In this document: piece after piece, positions 6,664 to 12,748 of the stretch
Position numbering within the stretch: the stretch's first letter is position 1
How the letters are laid out: every line of letters starts with the position of its first letter
Source of the DNA: Actinomycetes bacterium
GTDB lineage: Bacteria > Actinomycetota > Acidimicrobiia > Acidimicrobiales > Palsa-688
DNA length: 12,748 bases
Direction: 5' to 3'
Assembly (NCBI GenBank): GCA_021827285.1
Contig: JAKAWM010000027.1
Location: forward strand, 1-12,748
Program-made: the position numbers and the translations under genes
The notes under the pieces: model-generated
What the model saw: only the letters and a program-made list of their open reading frames with translations
Told to the model about the DNA's origin: nothing
Databases searched by the model: none

Positions 6664-9600
6664 TCAGGTCCTCTGGATCTCGCGCTCCTCGTAGGTCTCG
6701 ATGATGTCACCGTCGCGAAGGTCCTGGTTGTTGGACAGCCCGATACCGCACTCGAACCCTTCGTGGACCTCACGCACATCCTCCTTGAATCGCCGGAGCG
6801 AGGTGATGGCGCCCTTCCAGATGATGACCCCATCGCGCAAGAACCGGACCTTGCTACCGCGGGTGATCACGCCGGTGCGCACGAAGCACCCCGCCACCGC
6901 CCCGACCTTCGGGACGCGGAAGACCTGGCGGACTTCGGCCTCCCCGGTGAGCACCTCTTCGTACTCGGGAGCGAGCATGCCCACCATGGCTGCCTGCACA
7001 TCCTCGATCAACTTGTAGATGATCTCGTAGGTCCGGATCTCGACGCCTTGAGCAGCCGCCTGGGCCCGGGCTTCGCGACCCGGCCGCACGTTGAAACCGA
7101 TGATGGTGGCGTTGGACGCCGCAGCCAAGGCGACGTCGTTCTCGGTTATCCCACCCACGGCCCGATGCACGAAAGCCAGCTTCACATCGTCACGCTCAAG
7201 CTTGCGCAAGCTCTCGGTTACGGCTTCAAGGGAACCTTGAACGTCTGCCTTCACGACCAAGTTGAGCGTCGCCGTCTCGCCCCGCTGGATCTGCTCGAAG
7301 ATGTCTTCGAGCTTGGCCCCGGCGCTGGTCGCGGCGGCGCTCCGCCGCAGGTCAGCCGTCCGGTAACGCTGCTCGCGCTGCTCGGCGATCTCGCGGGCCG
7401 TCCTCCCGGTCGCTAACACCCGGAACTCATCACCGGCAGCCGGTAGGGCATCAAAGCCGAGGACTTGGGCCGGGAAGGACGGGGGCGCTTCCTCTACATT
7501 GTCACCTTGGTCGTCGATGAGCGCCTTTACCCTGCCCCAGGCGGCGCCAGCCACGATGTGGTCGCCCACCCTTAGGGTGCCGGACTGGACTATAACCGTG
7601 GCTACGGGGCCTCTGCCGGGGTCGAGGTTGGCCTCTAGGACTACGCCCCTGGGACGGGCTTCCGGGTTGGCCTTCAGCTCTTCGACCTCGGCCACGACTA
7701 GCAGTTGTTCCAAAAGGTCGTCCACCCCCAGGTTCTGCAGGGCGGAGGTCTCGACCGTGACGGTATCGCCGCCCCACCGTTCGGCCACAAGCCCGTGGTC
7801 GGCCAGCTGCTGCATCACCCGGTTGGGGTCGGCATCTGCCCGGTCAACCTTGTTCAAGGCGATCACGATAGGAACGCCCGCGGCCTTGGCGTGGTTGAGG
7901 GCCTCGATCGTCTGAGGCATCACGCCATCGTCGGCCGCGACCACGAGCACGACGATGTCGGTCACCTCCGCTCCCCGGGCACGCATGGCCGTGAAGGCCT
8001 CATGACCAGGAGTGTCTATGAACGTGATGACCGCACCGTCCGCCGTCGTGACCTGGTACGCGCCGATGTGCTGGGTGATCCCGCCCGTCTCCCCACCGGC
8101 CACGTCAGACTCACGGATGCGGTCGAGCAGTGTCGTCTTGCCGTGGTCGACATGGCCCATGACGGTGACGACCGGAGGCCGCGGCCGCATGAGCTCGTCG
8201 CGCTGCTCGTCGTCCTCGCCAAAGTAACGGGCCTGCAGCTCGGCTTCGGTGCGATCGCCTGGGTCCACCAGGCGCACTTGGGCACCGATCTCGGCAGCGA
8301 ACAACTCGATCATCTCGTCTGAAAGGGACATGGTCGCAGTGACCATCTCTCCCTGCGCGAACAAAAAGCGCACGACATCGGCCGCGCTGCGGTTCAGGCG
8401 GGGCGCCAGCTCCTGGGCCGTCGAGCCCCGCTCAACTATTACTTCTCCCTCAGGCACGGGCGCGTGCGACGGGACGTAAGTGGTCGGGCCCTGGGCCTCT
8501 AGTTCTTCCCTGCCCTGCTTGCGGCTTCGGGGCCTTCTGGCACCGCCACGCGACCCACCGCGCCCACCGCCCGGACCACCTGTCCGGCCTCCCCGCGGAG
8601 GCGGCCCGCCTGCTCCCGGCCGGTAGGCACCCAACCCGCCAATGCCGCCGGGGGCACCCGCCCGGTAGCCACCGCCCGGCTCGCGGCCCGGGGCGCCGGG
8701 GCGCGGTCCTAGAGGCCTTGCGCCTCCGGGCCGGGGCGTTTGCGCTCCCATACCTGGGCGTCCTCCGGACATGGGCCGGGCCCCAGGTCTTGGCGGACCG
8801 CCGCCCGGGCCGCCAGTCCTCGGGAGACCTCCCGGACCACCTGACCTGGGGGCTCCCATACCACCTGACCGGGCAGGACCTCCGCTCGGGGAGGAACCGG
8901 GCCCACCCGACCGGGCCGGCCCGCCCGGGCGCCCTGCCGGCCCTCCGATGCCGCGCCCATCGAACTGACGTCCCCCAGCCAGCCGGCCTCCCGGGCCGGA
9001 ATGGCCGCGGCCGTCATGGGAGTCTCCAAAGGCAGCGTCCGGGCCCGAGTGAGCACGCCCTTCAGCGTCGGTACCAGCACCAGGACCGCCCCTGGCCGGC
9101 GGCGTACCCCGGGAGGCCGGTCCCTGGCTGCCCGAGCGCGCCGAGCTGGCGTAGGAGGCCCCCGGGCGGACGGGCGGCGGCGGTATCGGCCGCCCGGTCT
9201 GCGGGGAAAGCGGGCGGCGAAACCCCGGGGGCGGGGGTATGGGCTTACCCGTCATGGGCGACAGTGCTCCGGCTGGTCCGGACGGCATGCCGGCGTGGGG
9301 ACCTTCCGCCAGGTCCGCGTGCAGGCCAGCGGGGCCAGCGTGCCGGGTAGCCGTCGCGCCGACCTGTTCGCCTACCGTCTGACCTGCAGCTGCACCCGAG
9401 CCCGCTCGGGCAGAGGACCGTTGGGCGGAGGAGGCGGCACTGCCACTGTGACCAGCGGCGGGGCCCTCTCCCCGGGTGCCCGGCCCGCTCACGGCCTTGT
9501 GGCCTGGCTGAGCGAGAGCCCTACCCGCCGCCTCACCGGTCGCCGCGGTACCTGCCTGGCCCGTTGCCGGTGAAGCCGGAGTGGTTGCTGGTGTGGACGG

Positions 9601-10206
9601 GGTGGTCGCCGGTGTGGACGGGGCGAGCGCCACGCCCACTGGGGGCACTCGGTCCGCAGCACCCCCCGTCACCCCTTCGTGGTCCAGTGGCGCACCCCGC
9701 CCAACCCGCTCACGGGCCGCTACTTCGGCCGCACCAGGGGTGGCCTTGGCGGCTGCGGCCGCAGCCGGGGTGGCCTTGGCGACGCTGGCGGAAGCCGCGA
9801 CCGAGGTGGCGGCCGCACCCGTGGCCGCCTGACCGGCTACAGCACCACCGCCATGGGTACCCGCAACACTCTGAACCTGAGACCCGCTGCCAACTCGGGC
9901 CGCGGGTGCGCTGACGCCAGGTGGCGGCGGTCCCGCCGGCGCGGCGACGCGAGCTTGGCCCGTTGCTCGTGAACCAGCGGCCGGCGCCGACCCGGCCGGA
10001 GCAGTTGGGTGCGGCTCCTCCGGCGACCGATCGCGCTTTAGGCCTTCGCGCTCCGCCCTGCGACGAACACGGTCTGCTTGGGCCTCCTCGATGCTCGAAG
10101 AATGGCTGGAGACGCCTATCCCCATGGCCAGGCAGAGATCTAGCCCTTCCTTGTTGGTCAGCCCGAGCTCACGCGCAAGCTCATGTACCCGAATCTTCCT
10201 AGCCAA
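6664..10206 (-). CDS. infB: Translation initiation factor IF-2
   Basis: IF2 is the GTPase that delivers initiator tRNA to the ribosome and promotes subunit joining. At 1180 residues it is long for the family. An IF2N domain occupies about 1-52 (RKIRVHELARELGLTNKEGL). A Gly/Pro/Ala/Arg-rich, presumably disordered region then runs to about residue 575. A second IF2N-like domain is at about 585-650. The G domain has GHVDHGKT (684-691), GGITQHIGAY in switch I, DTPGH (from 731) and NKVD (785-788). Domains II, III and C2 complete the protein, ending in EEREIQRT. The start is a TTG at 10206, which fits the family N-terminus and has GAAAGGGA upstream. It lies 63 bases after ylxR and five before ylxP. 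The linker is encoded by many short repeats. Confidence 0.97.
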   Translation of the reverse strand: MARKIRVHELARELGLTNKEGLDLCLAMGIGVSSHSSSIEEAQADRVRRRAEREGLKRDRSPEEPHPTAPAGSAPAAGSRATGQARVAAPAGPPPPGVSAPAARVGSGSQVQSVAGTHGGGAVAGQAATGAAATSVAASASVAKATPAAAAAAKATPGAAEVAARERVGRGAPLDHEGVTGGAADRVPPVGVALAPSTPATTPSTPATTPASPATGQAGTAATGEAAGRALAQPGHKAVSGPGTRGEGPAAGHSGSAASSAQRSSARAGSGAAAGQTVGEQVGATATRHAGPAGLHADLAEGPHAGMPSGPAGALSPMTGKPIPPPPGFRRPLSPQTGRPIPPPPVRPGASYASSARSGSQGPASRGTPPARGGPGAGTDAEGRAHSGPDAAFGDSHDGRGHSGPGGRLAGGRQFDGRGIGGPAGRPGGPARSGGPGSSPSGGPARSGGMGAPRSGGPGGLPRTGGPGGGPPRPGARPMSGGRPGMGAQTPRPGGARPLGPRPGAPGREPGGGYRAGAPGGIGGLGAYRPGAGGPPPRGGRTGGPGGGRGGSRGGARRPRSRKQGREELEAQGPTTYVPSHAPVPEGEVIVERGSTAQELAPRLNRSAADVVRFLFAQGEMVTATMSLSDEMIELFAAEIGAQVRLVDPGDRTEAELQARYFGEDDEQRDELMRPRPPVVTVMGHVDHGKTTLLDRIRESDVAGGETGGITQHIGAYQVTTADGAVITFIDTPGHEAFTAMRARGAEVTDIVVLVVAADDGVMPQTIEALNHAKAAGVPIVIALNKVDRADADPNRVMQQLADHGLVAERWGGDTVTVETSALQNLGVDDLLEQLLVVAEVEELKANPEARPRGVVLEANLDPGRGPVATVIVQSGTLRVGDHIVAGAAWGRVKALIDDQGDNVEEAPPSFPAQVLGFDALPAAGDEFRVLATGRTAREIAEQREQRYRTADLRRSAAATSAGAKLEDIFEQIQRGETATLNLVVKADVQGSLEAVTESLRKLERDDVKLAFVHRAVGGITENDVALAAASNATIIGFNVRPGREARAQAAAQGVEIRTYEIIYKLIEDVQAAMVGMLAPEYEEVLTGEAEVRQVFRVPKVGAVAGCFVRTGVITRGSKVRFLRDGVIIWKGAITSLRRFKEDVREVHEGFECGIGLSNNQDLRDGDIIETYEEREIQRT
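9172..9261 (-). repeat. Duplicated proline-rich motif in IF2
   Basis: Residues 316-327 and 334-345 of IF2 are two copies of SPxTG(K/R)PIPPPP separated by six residues. The DNA copies have diverged slightly. They lie in the unstructured part of the protein. Confidence 0.8.
9581..9622 (-). repeat. 21-bp tandem repeat (2 copies) in infB
   Basis: Two adjacent 21-base units, 9581-9601 and 9602-9622, differ at only two positions. Each contains GGTGTGGACGGG (plus-strand reading) and encodes one STPATTP heptapeptide of the IF2 linker. Confidence 0.85.
9737..9781 (-). repeat. 15-bp direct repeat in infB
   Basis: GGGGTGGCCTTGGCG (plus-strand reading) occurs at 9737-9751 and 9767-9781, 30 bases apart. 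Each copy encodes an AKATP-type peptide in the alanine-rich part of the IF2 linker. Confidence 0.8.
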
Positions 10207-10269
10207 GTTGCTCGCTGGTCCCTTTCATCTTCCTCGGTCGCTGCCGGGCGCAGTCACCTGGAAGCAGCA

Positions 10270-10551
10270 CTAGATCCTCCCATGTTTCGCGCTGCTCCTG
10301 AGTAGCGCGTCCATGTCGCTTTCCCTAACCGCGGCGCGCAAGGCCCGGCTAAAGGCACTCCTACGTTTGGCCGTGGCCACACACTCTGATTTCGGTTGCC
10401 CGTACTCACCTGACTGGCATAGCCACGCGCCCCGCCCGGGCGCCGTGCGGTCGACAACTACCCGGCCACCTGGCGCCAAGGCTACCCTCACCAGCTTATC
10501 GGTAGTCTCGCGAACCCGGCACCCGATACAGGTCCGGGTGGGTGTGGCCGT
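10270..10551 (-). CDS. ylxR: YlxR-family RNA-binding protein, start codon non-canonical (ACG?)
   Basis: The 93-codon frame encodes a complete YlxR (DUF448) domain: the Cys motif RTCIGCR at about 6-12, then DKLVRVALAPGGRVVVDRTAPGRGAWLC and RRSAFSRALR. YlxR proteins bind RNA; the Bacillus protein has been reported as an RNase P modulator (RnpM). The frame begins immediately after the nusA TAG and is in the same frame as nusA. No ATG, GTG or TTG lies before the Cys motif. The first canonical start is a GTG at 10491, which would delete RTCIGCR. The first codon after the stop is ACG, and reading it as a start gives MATPTRTCIGCR, a natural N-terminus, with GAGGTGGGG (10555-10563) well placed as SD. 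Alternatives are readthrough of the TAG or a single base error. The gene call is firm; the start is open. Confidence 0.85.
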   Translation of the reverse strand, partial: TATPTRTCIGCRVRETTDKLVRVALAPGGRVVVDRTAPGRGAWLCQSGEYGQPKSECVATAKRRSAFSRALRAAVRESDMDALLRSSAKHGRI

Positions 10552-11904
10552 CTACCCCACCTCGCGAGCCGTTTGAGTGGCCTGGCCGGCGCCACCGGAG
10601 GCCAAGGCATCGGTATCGGCACCTTCAACTGCTTCGGCGTCGGTGCTGGCAGCTGTGCCTGAAGCAGCTGTGCCCGAAGCATCTGTGCCCGAAGCATCTG
10701 TGCCTGAAGCAGCTGTGCCTGAAGCAGCTGTGCCGGTGGCGACGGTGTCGGGCCCAATGACGGCGTCAGGCCCAGTGACCGCCTCGGCCTCCGGCTCGCC
10801 GGCTGACTGAGCCTCCCACTCCTCAGCCGAGACGCTTTCTCCACCTTCGGCCGGCTTCCAGACCATGCTGCCCTGCTCGTCCTCGACCCACTCGCCCTCT
10901 GCCCATTCCTCGGATGCATAGGCCTGCTCCTCGGCCAGCTGGCTTTCGCTCTTGATGTCGATGCGCCAGCCGGTGAGCCTGGCGGCGAGGCGTGCGTTTT
11001 GCCCTTCCTTGCCGATTGCTAAGGACAACTGGTAGTCGTTGACGACGACCATCGCCGTGCCAGAGTCCTCGTCGAGGATGACATCTTTGACCTTGGCGGG
11101 CTGCAGGCCACGCATGACGAACTCGCGAGGGTCCTCGGAGTACGGAACGATGTCCACCTTCTCGCCCCGCAACTCGGTCGTCACCATACGCACGCGGGCT
11201 CCCCTGGCCCCCACGCAGGCGCCCACCGGGTCCACGTTGGGATCATTGGACCACACAGCGATCTTCGTGCGGTGCCCAGGTTCCCGGGCACAAGCCTTGA
11301 TCTCGACGATGCCGTTGGCGATCTCGGGCACCTCGAGCTCGAAAAGCCGCCGGATGAGCCCGGGGTGGGTCCTGGAGACGACGATCTGGGGGCCCTTGCT
11401 CGTCTTGCGTACTTCGACGATGTAGGCCTTGAGCCTGGCGTTGTGCTCGTAGTGCTCGAAGGGGACCTGCTCCGCCTGTGGCAGCAACGCTTCGACCTTG
11501 CCGAGATCGAGCAGGGTATAGCGGTTGTCGCTCTGCTGGATGATGCCCGTCACGATGTCGCCTTCCCGCCCGGCGTACTCCTCGTACTTGCGGTCACGTT
11601 CGGCTTCGCGAACGCGCTGGAGGATAACCTGCTTAGCGGTCTGGGCGGCTATGCGGCCGAAGTCCTTGGGCGTGTCGTCCCACTCACGCACGACGTTGCC
11701 ATCTTCGTCCAGCTCCTGGGCATAGACGCGGATATCGAAGGGATCGAGCTCTATGGTGACGACGGCCTCCTCAGCCGCCCCCGGCATCCGCTTGTACGCC
11801 GCCACCAGGGCGTTGGCCAGGGCGTCTAGCAGCACGTCGACGCTGATCCCCTTGTCCTTGGCAACCTGTTGGAGCGCCTCTTGAAATGCGAAGTTGTCCC
11901 GCAT
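10552..11904 (-). CDS. nusA: Transcription termination/antitermination protein NusA
   Basis: NusA binds RNA polymerase and nascent RNA and controls pausing, intrinsic termination and antitermination. The 450 residues comprise an N-terminal polymerase-binding domain (about 1-112), an S1 domain (about 115-182, GDIVTGII to SRTHPGL), KH1 with GARG at 232-235, and KH2 with GKEG at 298-301 (SLAIGKEGQNARLAARLTGW). An extra tail of about 125 residues follows. It is first acidic and Trp-rich (SEEWAEGEWVEDEQGSMVWK) and then built from SGTAA/SGTDA pentapeptides. Actinobacterial NusA often ends soon after KH2, so the tail is unusual. The ATG at 11904 overlaps the rimP stop as TGATG, which suggests translational coupling. 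The stop is TAG, and ylxR continues directly in frame. Confidence 0.97.
   Translation of the reverse strand: MRDNFAFQEALQQVAKDKGISVDVLLDALANALVAAYKRMPGAAEEAVVTIELDPFDIRVYAQELDEDGNVVREWDDTPKDFGRIAAQTAKQVILQRVREAERDRKYEEYAGREGDIVTGIIQQSDNRYTLLDLGKVEALLPQAEQVPFEHYEHNARLKAYIVEVRKTSKGPQIVVSRTHPGLIRRLFELEVPEIANGIVEIKACAREPGHRTKIAVWSNDPNVDPVGACVGARGARVRMVTTELRGEKVDIVPYSEDPREFVMRGLQPAKVKDVILDEDSGTAMVVVNDYQLSLAIGKEGQNARLAARLTGWRIDIKSESQLAEEQAYASEEWAEGEWVEDEQGSMVWKPAEGGESVSAEEWEAQSAGEPEAEAVTGPDAVIGPDTVATGTAASGTAASGTDASGTDASGTAASGTAASTDAEAVEGADTDALASGGAGQATQTAREVG
10555..10563 (-). promoter_or_regulatory. Likely Shine-Dalgarno for ylxR
   Basis: GAGGTGGGG lies inside the last nusA codons, immediately before the TAG. 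Its position suits initiation at the ACG at 10551 and is too far from the GTG at 10491. It therefore argues for the non-canonical start. Confidence 0.5.
10649..10738 (-). repeat. 15-bp tandem repeat, six units, in the nusA tail
   Basis: Six consecutive 15-base units start at 10649, 10664, 10679, 10694, 10709 and 10724. The consensus is GCAGCTGTGCCTGAA on the plus strand. Units differ by one or two bases, and the last one diverges at its end. On the coding strand they give alternating SGTAA and SGTDA pentapeptides. The whole-codon period keeps the frame when units are gained or lost. Confidence 0.95.
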
Positions 11905-12497
11905 CAGGCTGCGCCTCGCTCGGCTCTGCCGGCCCGGGGACCGGGCGGCGTGCCCGTCGGCGGCCGGGGCGCGCCAGCCCTTGGCCCGGGCGTGCCAGCC
12001 GTGGGCGCGAGAGCCTGGCTGCCGGACCAGTCGAACAAGGTGCGGGCTCGCTCCACCAGGCGGAGCGGGATGTTCAGCTCGACGGGCTCGACCGAACTGA
12101 CTGAAGAGACGGGGTCGCTCACCAGCGTGACCGTCTCGCCGTCCAACCGCATCAGCGTGCCCTCAAACCGGCGCTCCCCCCCCACGGGTTCGGTCGTTTT
12201 GATCATCACCCTCGTGCCGAGCGAGCGGGCGAAGTGCTCAGGGCGCCGCAACCGTCGCTCGAGGCCTGGGCTGGAGACCTCCAAGATGTAGTGGGAACCG
12301 GGGACGAGGTCATCGCGCCGGTCGAGCAGGTTTGAAACGGCGCGACTCACTGACGAGATGGTGTCCAGGTCCACCCCTCCGGGGCGGTCAACGAAGACCC
12401 GCAGTGTGTTGCCCGAACGCTCGACATCCCAAATGTCCAAACCGGCGGCGCGGACAACCGGCTCCAGTGCCTCGGCAACCTCATCGACGGTACCCAT
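11904..12497 (-). CDS. rimP: Ribosome maturation factor RimP
   Basis: RimP binds the maturing 30S subunit and helps ribosomal protein incorporation. The 197-residue product has the family's two-domain layout: an N-terminal alpha/beta domain (VDEVAEALEPVVRAAGLDIWDVE) with the conserved YILEVSSPGLERRLRRPEHF at its end, then an SH3-like C-terminal domain (GTRVMIKT, FEGTLMRLDGETVTL). A non-conserved Pro/Ala/Gly/Arg-rich tail of about 40 residues follows. The ATG at 12497 is chosen because AAGGAGGAGGT sits directly upstream. The open frame extends 29 more codons into the leader but is not conserved. It is the first gene after the operon promoter, and its TGA overlaps the nusA ATG. Confidence 0.96.
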   Translation of the reverse strand: MGTVDEVAEALEPVVRAAGLDIWDVERSGNTLRVFVDRPGGVDLDTISSVSRAVSNLLDRRDDLVPGSHYILEVSSPGLERRLRRPEHFARSLGTRVMIKTTEPVGGERRFEGTLMRLDGETVTLVSDPVSSVSSVEPVELNIPLRLVERARTLFDWSGSQALAPTAGTPGPRAGAPRPPTGTPPGPRAGRAERGAA

Positions 12498-12500
12498 CTC

Positions 12501-12511
12501 ACCTCCTCCTT
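12501..12511 (-). promoter_or_regulatory. Shine-Dalgarno of rimP
   Basis: AAGGAGGAGGT ends three bases before the rimP ATG, with its GGAGG core about six to eight bases away. It decides between the ATG at 12497 and the longer open frame. Confidence 0.9.
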
Positions 12512-12534
12512 GCCCTGTACCCTGCTGCGCATAC

Positions 12535-12572
12535 AAAAGCGTGGGCGCCCTGCCAGGCAGGTAGGCCCACGC
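12535..12572 (-). terminator. Intrinsic terminator/attenuator in the rimP-nusA leader
   Basis: On the transcribed strand GCGTGGGC (12572-12565) pairs perfectly with GCCCACGC (12546-12539). Inside that stem CCTGC and GCAGG form a second 5-bp stem around a 3-base loop. TTTT (12538-12535) and then GTAT follow immediately. A GC-rich stem plus T-run about 60 bases after the likely transcription start, and before the first SD, is the layout of an attenuator. The operon encodes NusA, which acts on such hairpins, so autoregulation is a reasonable inference. The T-run is short, so termination is probably partial. Confidence 0.7.
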
Positions 12573-12579
12573 CCAACAC

Positions 12580-12595
12580 GTCACCCTCGGGCGAC
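12580..12595 (-). promoter_or_regulatory. First leader hairpin near the transcript 5' end
   Basis: GTCGCC and GGTGAC on the transcribed strand form a 6-bp stem with one G-U pair and a 4-base loop, just after the expected start of the transcript. It may stabilise the 5' end or compete with the downstream attenuator. CGCCC in this hairpin can also pair with GGGCG next to the terminator's 5' arm. Confidence 0.4.
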
Positions 12596-12602
12596 AGGTT
12601 GT

Positions 12603-12632
12603 ATTATAACCCCGGTCGGCCCCACTGGTCTT
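12603..12632 (-). promoter_or_regulatory. Promoter of the rimP-nusA-infB operon
   Basis: The -10 box is a perfect TATAAT (12603-12608 on the transcribed strand), the most AT-rich spot in this GC-rich region. The best -35 candidate is AAGACC (12627-12632), 18 bases upstream, which matches only the GAC core of TTGACA. Transcription should begin near 12596-12600. The -10 is strong evidence and the -35 weak. Confidence 0.7.
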
Positions 12633-12748
12633 GGCCTTGGTTCAGCGCGCGGCGTTCTCACTGACCGGCACCGAGGGATTCACCGCGGCAAGACACCGCC
12701 CAGCCGCCTATGGCTAGTCCGAAGTTACGAGGGCTTTGACTCATGAAA
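12609..12748 (-). other. Region upstream of the operon promoter
   Basis: I recognise no gene here. One minus-strand frame is open from the window edge to a TGA at 12658-12660 and could be the last residues of an upstream gene, but the peptide is unfamiliar. No tRNA fold is seen, although a methionine tRNA gene precedes rimP in some bacteria. Confidence 0.4.

Noticed and set aside
8530..8980. Dense Gly/Pro-coding repeats resembling a possible repeat array
   Set aside because: Copies are short and irregular (for example ACCACCTGACC twice, 24 bases apart) and are explained by the low-complexity IF2 linker. There are no regular spacers as in a CRISPR array.
10254..10457. Minus-strand open frame of 67 codons between nusA and infB
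   Set aside because: It is out of frame with the YlxR domain, which shows clear conserved motifs over the same bases.
12498..12584. Leader open frame in phase with rimP from a GTG at 12584, reading MTCWAWAYLPGR
   Set aside because: It could be read as a 29-residue RimP extension or a Trp-containing leader peptide, but it has no stop of its own, no properly spaced SD, and overlaps the attenuator stem. The strong SD at 12501-12511 supports the ATG at 12497.
12609..12748. tRNA gene upstream of rimP, as in enterobacteria
   Set aside because: No cloverleaf arms, T-loop GTTCRA motif or CCA-adjacent acceptor stem could be found.

Overview
The window is high-GC DNA carrying one co-directional block of translation and RNA-metabolism genes, all on the minus strand. 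In order of transcription (high to low coordinates) they are rimP, nusA, ylxR, infB, ylxP (DUF503), rbfA, truB, ribF, rpsO, pnp and a truncated M16-family zinc peptidase. The gene order, the GC bias, the very long Gly/Pro/Ala-rich N-terminal region of IF2 and the DUF503 gene between infB and rbfA point to an actinobacterium. An Acidimicrobiia-like lineage is my best guess from the protein sequences, but I cannot prove this without a search. No DHH-family nanoRNase gene lies between rbfA and truB, where some relatives carry one.

Layout. Positions 12498-12748 hold the operon leader: a perfect TATAAT -10 box, then a hairpin plus T-run that looks like an intrinsic terminator or attenuator, then a strong Shine-Dalgarno (SD) sequence for rimP. 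RimP and nusA overlap by one base (TGATG). ylxR begins directly after the nusA stop, in the same frame, and has no canonical start codon that would keep its conserved N-terminal motif. infB, ylxP and rbfA are packed with gaps of 5 to 63 bases, and rbfA and truB overlap as GTGA. ribF and rpsO follow after gaps of about 70 bases. A 261-base rpsO-pnp spacer contains several hairpins and four AGGAGG copies. pnp is followed by the N-terminal 288 codons of the M16 peptidase, which runs off the low-coordinate edge.

The genes form a functional set. RimP and RbfA mature the 30S subunit and S15 is one of its early-binding proteins. NusA and IF2 act in transcription elongation/termination and translation initiation. 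TruB makes tRNA pseudouridine 55. YlxR is an RNA-binding partner, reported in Bacillus as an RNase P modulator. PNPase degrades RNA. RibF makes FMN and FAD and is a common passenger of this operon.

The window is a conserved housekeeping operon, not a mobile or defence region. I found no tRNA, rRNA, CRISPR array, insertion element or new multi-gene system. The most notable signals are the ylxR start anomaly, the leader attenuator upstream of the NusA operon, the pnp leader with its multiple SD-like motifs, and the unusual low-complexity tails of NusA, IF2 and PNPase. No gene-free stretch exceeds 300 bases.
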